NCBI GenBank assembly: GCA_963921795.1
Contig: OY997642.1
Location: forward strand, 60,532,409-60,596,408
Length of the DNA stretch: 64,000 nucleotides
Direction of reading: 5' to 3'
Source: Nannobrachium achirus
Lineage: Eukaryota; Chordata; Actinopteri; Myctophiformes; Myctophidae
In this document: piece after piece, positions 60,395 through 64,000 of the stretch
Position numbering within the stretch: the stretch's first letter is position 1
How the letters are laid out: each line of letters opens with the position of its first letter
Made by a program: the position numbers and the translations under genes
The notes under the pieces: generated by a model
What the model saw: only the letters and a program-made list of their open reading frames with translations
Databases searched by the model: none
Told to the model about the DNA's origin: nothing

Positions 60395-61233
60395 GTGTGT
60401 GTGCGTGTGTTAAATGTATTATATCTTATCTGTAAGTTAAGTCTTGTTGCGTGATTCTCATTTACATGTGTATTACAGTAGATGTTTTCCTGAGTTGAAT
60501 GTAACAGTTATTGTGACAGTGTTCATTTTCAGTTAAGCAGGGGTTCACACCAGCATTGATGTACAGTAGATAAAGTGTAGCTGCGCTAAGCTAGTATTGA
60601 TGAGGTGTTGGTGACCTTGGTCTAGAAGTAAATAAAAGGGCAGCACACTCATAGCCACCATGCAGGATGTGTTGAAGGGAAACAAACGTTTCTACCTGGG
60701 CTATAGGGTTTAAAACAACAGTTTAAAACAACAGTATCTGCATTAACCACTGAGCCACTTCCCACCAAGAAAATGTACGATCTAAAAGACGATCTACAAG
60801 CTTACTCTACACACCAAAACATTGTGTGAACTTGTAGATCAGCTGTTTTATTTAATTTAATTATTTGTTTTGCCTAATAATGGCATGCGCCCCAAAGCAT
60901 TTGAGCATTAAATGTGGGGCATGCATGTTCCAAATGTATTGTGTTTGGGATTTCAATAATTGATCATTACAGGCAATTTTGTCACAAAATGACCGCTTAG
61001 CTGCAATGGTTAGTGATTATACAGCAAGAAAAAAATAATAAAAAATCACAGACAGACAAACAGACAAACAGACAGACAGACTTAATTTGGCACAAGGAAG
61101 TAAATAAATCAATCAATGCCCTGAAAATCCCTGGATCAATGCCAGGGTTAGAAACACGAGGAAGCGATGTGTATGTTTTTCCCACTTGGGTTTTCCCCCT
61201 CTGTGTTGTGATCATTGTGACCCACATAAACAC
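59860..61233. other. Spacer before gene 5
   Basis: No gene is recognised. Two repeats of the segment TGATTGATTCC...GTGTGATGCAAGGCTAATGG occur (60010-60060 and 60190-60260), then a (GTGC)n tract (60357-60390) and a GATCTACAAGC hairpin at 60784-60850. The last 110 bases are the gene 5 promoter. Confidence 0.5.
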
Positions 61234-61309
61234 TATATAAGAGCTGCTGCTCCCGCACTTCTACACTTCTACACACAGGAAGAAACACAAGGCATTCTGA
61301 AGCTCTGAG
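61234..61309 (+). promoter_or_regulatory. Gene 5 TATA box and non-coding exon 1
   Basis: TATATAA at 61234-61240; exon 1 ends at 61309 before GTAGGAACC. The upstream 'gacccacataaacac' block is intact. Confidence 0.7.
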
Positions 61310-62032
61310 GTAGGAACCTATCCATTGTTACATTAGACATTATTCTAATCTACTAATCTATTGTTACTTGTTTTGATTAATGGAATGATCCAGAAGGGCA
61401 TTTGTTGTGTATTTGTTTGTTTCTTTAAAACATTATAACATAGCCTAAATAAATGCATGACAACAACAAAAAAATGATAATAAGGTCGGGCCTATAATGC
61501 ATTATAAGGACGTTTACAATACATTATAATGAACGTATAAAGCTTCATAACACTTAATATAAATGTTTATAATCATGCATAACAACTTGTAACAAAGACA
61601 CTTGTTTATGGTAGTTATAATGCGCTGTTGCCTTGTGTTATAATGCCTTATACATGCATTATAATGCATTATAAATGTGCTTGTAATGCCTTATAGACCC
61701 AAACTATATTCTTACATAAACGACAAAAGGAAATAAAGGAAATAAATAAGATCGGTGGCAAAGTCTTTATGACATTATCAGTAAATTATGTTTCCATCCG
61801 GCCCTACCCTTTCTGTGCGTATTTCTTCTTTGTGTATTTATTCTGTGTATATCTTAATCATTTTAGATTGAGAAAGATAGCCGAGCTCACATTGCAATGA
61901 ATAGTAATTGTTGCTATTTTCACTATTTATTAATCTTGCCCATATCATGATACAGGTGAAGGTATTCCTGCTGACTCTCTCCTCCTCTCTCTTCTCTTTA
62001 TCGTCTGTCTCTTTCTAGAGAAGGACGTGGTC

Positions 62033-62035
<3 letters not shown>

Positions 62036-62065
<30 letters not shown>
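62036..62065 (+). repeat. (ATC)10 run abutting the gene 5 start codon
   Basis: Ten ATC units directly before ATG 62066, the longest of the five. Confidence 0.85.
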
Positions 62066-62067
<2 letters not shown>

Positions 62068-64000
62068 GAGGATGCTGAGTGTGTCTCTGCTTCTCTGTGT
62101 TGTGACGGCTCTGACTGCTGCCGTTCCTGCAGGTGGGATTTATCAAGCAGCTGGACAGCTGTCAATCACAGAATGGACAGTGTGTTGATCAATCTGGTGT
62201 CTGCAGCCGACTCTCATTTAAATAACTTAACACACCCTTCTTTCAGAAGCACTGTTCTTCTGGGAAGCCAATAGAAAGAGCGGGTGGAAATGTACGCCTA
62301 CATACGCAGGCAGCCCGGCCCGTTAACGGAACAGCACACAGACATACAGACATAACTGCCACAAATATAACACAATATGACCTTGCAAATCCAGTTGAAC
62401 AAACTAAAAAGTGCCACTGATGTGGAGATAAAGTAGTAATTTACTACTAGCTATCATTCATCTCTTTAAAAGTATTAGAGCTAAAAATTAAAACCTGAAA
62501 GATGCATTACCAGAAATAAAGATACTTCACTAATTGTCTGTTAAGACATCATTTTAGAAGTGATGAGGTCTCAACATCCTGTCAGTCCGTCATGCAGTCA
62601 TGCAGAGATAGGACTGTGATAGGCTATCCACGGTTCCCTCTGAACTTGCCACCCCGTAAATGCATTATTAAAGCGATACTGTGCACAACCCTGCAGGACA
62701 GATGTCTGACACTTTACCTGGCATGACAGAATGTAGCCGAGAGTTGGCCTTGATCCAAGTGAAGGCTGACAACACATTCCACCGTGGCCCGATCGTGCGT
62801 ATTTCTGGCACACTGGGGCTTTTCCACCGGCAAATAACTGGTTTGGGTTCTTTCTCCCGCCTATGGGATGGCAACATTTTTGGAACCTTGGTTCGTTCTT
62901 GCAAACTCACCTCTGGTTCATCCCATAGGTGGGAGAAAGATTGCGAACCGGTTCTTTGGCGGTGGAAAAGGCCCAACTGTGGAACATGAACTCCTACATT
63001 GTTTGCACGTTATAAGATTAATTATCTAATAGCATGTGGGAATAATCTTTGTCAAACTACAAAAATCACACTAAAGTATAGTCTATGCTACTATGATTGG
63101 AATACGTTTTGAATATCAATTTCCCCCAGCACCGATTATATGACTGCTCATACTGCACGTTGCTGTTTGCAAAATGAAAAAAGCTCTCGCAAGCGCTTCT
63201 GCTGTAGGTCTTGATAAAGCCAAATGTCTATGCATTACCTTGGGTTGTCCTTGCTTACTGTAAGTCACTTTGGAATAAGAGCGTCTGCTAAATGCTTATA
63301 TTCTAAATTGTAAATTGTCCAGGTATTTGCTAAAGCTTTAAGCTCCTGTTAAAATGGGTGACTGATTAAGTATCCAACATAATCGCTTTTAAATGCTTCT
63401 AATTATGTCACCTGTTAAACCCATAATGATATGTTAGGGATACTTAATTAGTTACTTAATATGTTTGATCTATTATGAATATTGGCTGCTGCATTGTTTA
63501 AATGCCTGTCAGATTACTAGGCGATTGTACAAACTGGTGTACTGTAGACTAAGCCTACATGACCTGAGACCAGACCTGAGATTTGAGCAGGCTGTACGCT
63601 CAAGCTAAAGTGATGATAGAACTACAGTATAAATGTGATGGTGATCTGATTATTGTTTTGTTTCTTTCTTCAGGAGACTCTGTAGTGGTCAAAATGTGGG
63701 CCAGATGTCCACCTGGGTGGGACGGCTTTTCTGGGAACTGTTACAAATATGAAAAGACCAAAACGTCTTGGGCTGACGCAGAGGTAATCTGTCAATCCAT
63801 CAATCAGCCAACCAGCCGGTCATTATTGATTGAAGATTTTATCCGATAGGGACAGAATCGTAGATCATATTCTGGTGGTGGCCATGAATATCTAAATCGA
63901 GAATGTTTCAGGGTGTTAACCTACATTAACCTAACATTCATTATGTTTCTATATGTTCCTATAGAGAGGGTGCCTGGCTCAGGGTGCTAACCTAGCATCC
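62066..64000 (+). CDS. Lectin gene 5, 5' part (truncated by the window end)
   Basis: Exon 2 coding part is 62066-62132 (exon from 62019) and exon 3 is 63674-63783. They encode the signal peptide (MRMLSVSLLLCVVTALTA) and the CTLD start with CPPGWDGFSGNCY. The tract from 63965 (acceptor TATAG, then AGAGGGTGCCTGGCTCAGGG) is either the exon 4 start or a decoy unit; the CAG codon favours a decoy. The sugar-binding exons lie outside, so type A or B cannot be read directly; alternation in the array predicts type A. Confidence 0.8.
62817..62974. mobile_element. Short inverted-repeat element in gene 5 intron 2
   Basis: Ends GGGGCTTTTCCACCGGCAAA and GGCGGTGGAAAAGGCCC; ACTG precedes and AACTG follows. 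Same family as 35939-36214. Gene 4 has the empty site (CACACTGTGGAACATG). Confidence 0.7.
63784..63830 (+). repeat. Short repeat at the gene 5 exon 3 donor
   Basis: Only a brief imperfect CAATC/CAACC tract, the least expanded of the five donor-side repeats. Confidence 0.6.
63903..64000 (+). repeat. Start of the exon-4 head minisatellite of gene 5
   Basis: Partial units with TTCATTATGTTTCTATATG and TTCCTATAG before AGAGGGTGCCTGG; the array is cut by the window end. Confidence 0.6.

Overview
The window is vertebrate, almost certainly teleost, nuclear DNA: spliced genes with canonical GT/AG introns, long CA/GT microsatellites, tRNA-derived SINEs, LINE tails and many small DNA transposons. The resident genes are a head-to-tail tandem array (all on the + strand) of five copies of one six-exon gene. 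It encodes a small secreted C-type lectin-domain (CTLD) protein of the fish nattectin/ladderlectin type, the family that also gave rise to fish type II antifreeze proteins. A clupeiform such as a herring or shad is a guess from protein resemblance only.

Each gene has a TATA box, a non-coding exon 1, a signal-peptide exon preceded by an (ATC)n run that touches the start codon, and four CTLD exons coding for 170 aa in total. Gene 1 spans 370-6901, gene 2 10074-18460, gene 3 35512-42527, gene 4 45393-54620, and gene 5 starts at 61234 and runs off the window after exon 3. Genes 1 and 3 (type A) keep the QPD galactose-type motif. Genes 2 and 4 (type B) have DPN and WAD instead of QPD and WND. The spacer from gene 1 to gene 2 matches that from gene 3 to gene 4, and the 3' flank of gene 2 matches that of gene 4. 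The array therefore grew by duplication of a two-gene A-B unit, and gene 5 is probably the next A gene.

Comparing the two A-B units dates the mobile insertions and shows their exact ends. Only in the gene 2 unit: a TTAA-site element (10460-10983), a Penelope-like retroelement inserted as an inverted dimer with a 16-bp target duplication (14968-17425), an LTR element (18937-28075) and a hAT-like element (28238-29347). The LTR element is itself split by a 5.6-kb element with about 2-kb inverted arms, 8-bp target duplications and a C2H2 zinc-finger pseudogene in its centre. Only in the gene 4 unit: a LINE fragment (46719-49679) split by a hAT-like element, a TA-site element (52578-53849), a hAT transposase remnant (about 56832-57575) and a 151-bp element carrying telomere-like repeats. 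Gene 3 intron 4 was replaced by a LINE tail hit by three small transposons.

The most unusual gene-level feature is a 66-bp minisatellite made from the intron 4 acceptor plus the first part of exon 4. It gives most genes one to four decoy acceptors, nearly all of which would read into an in-frame TAG.
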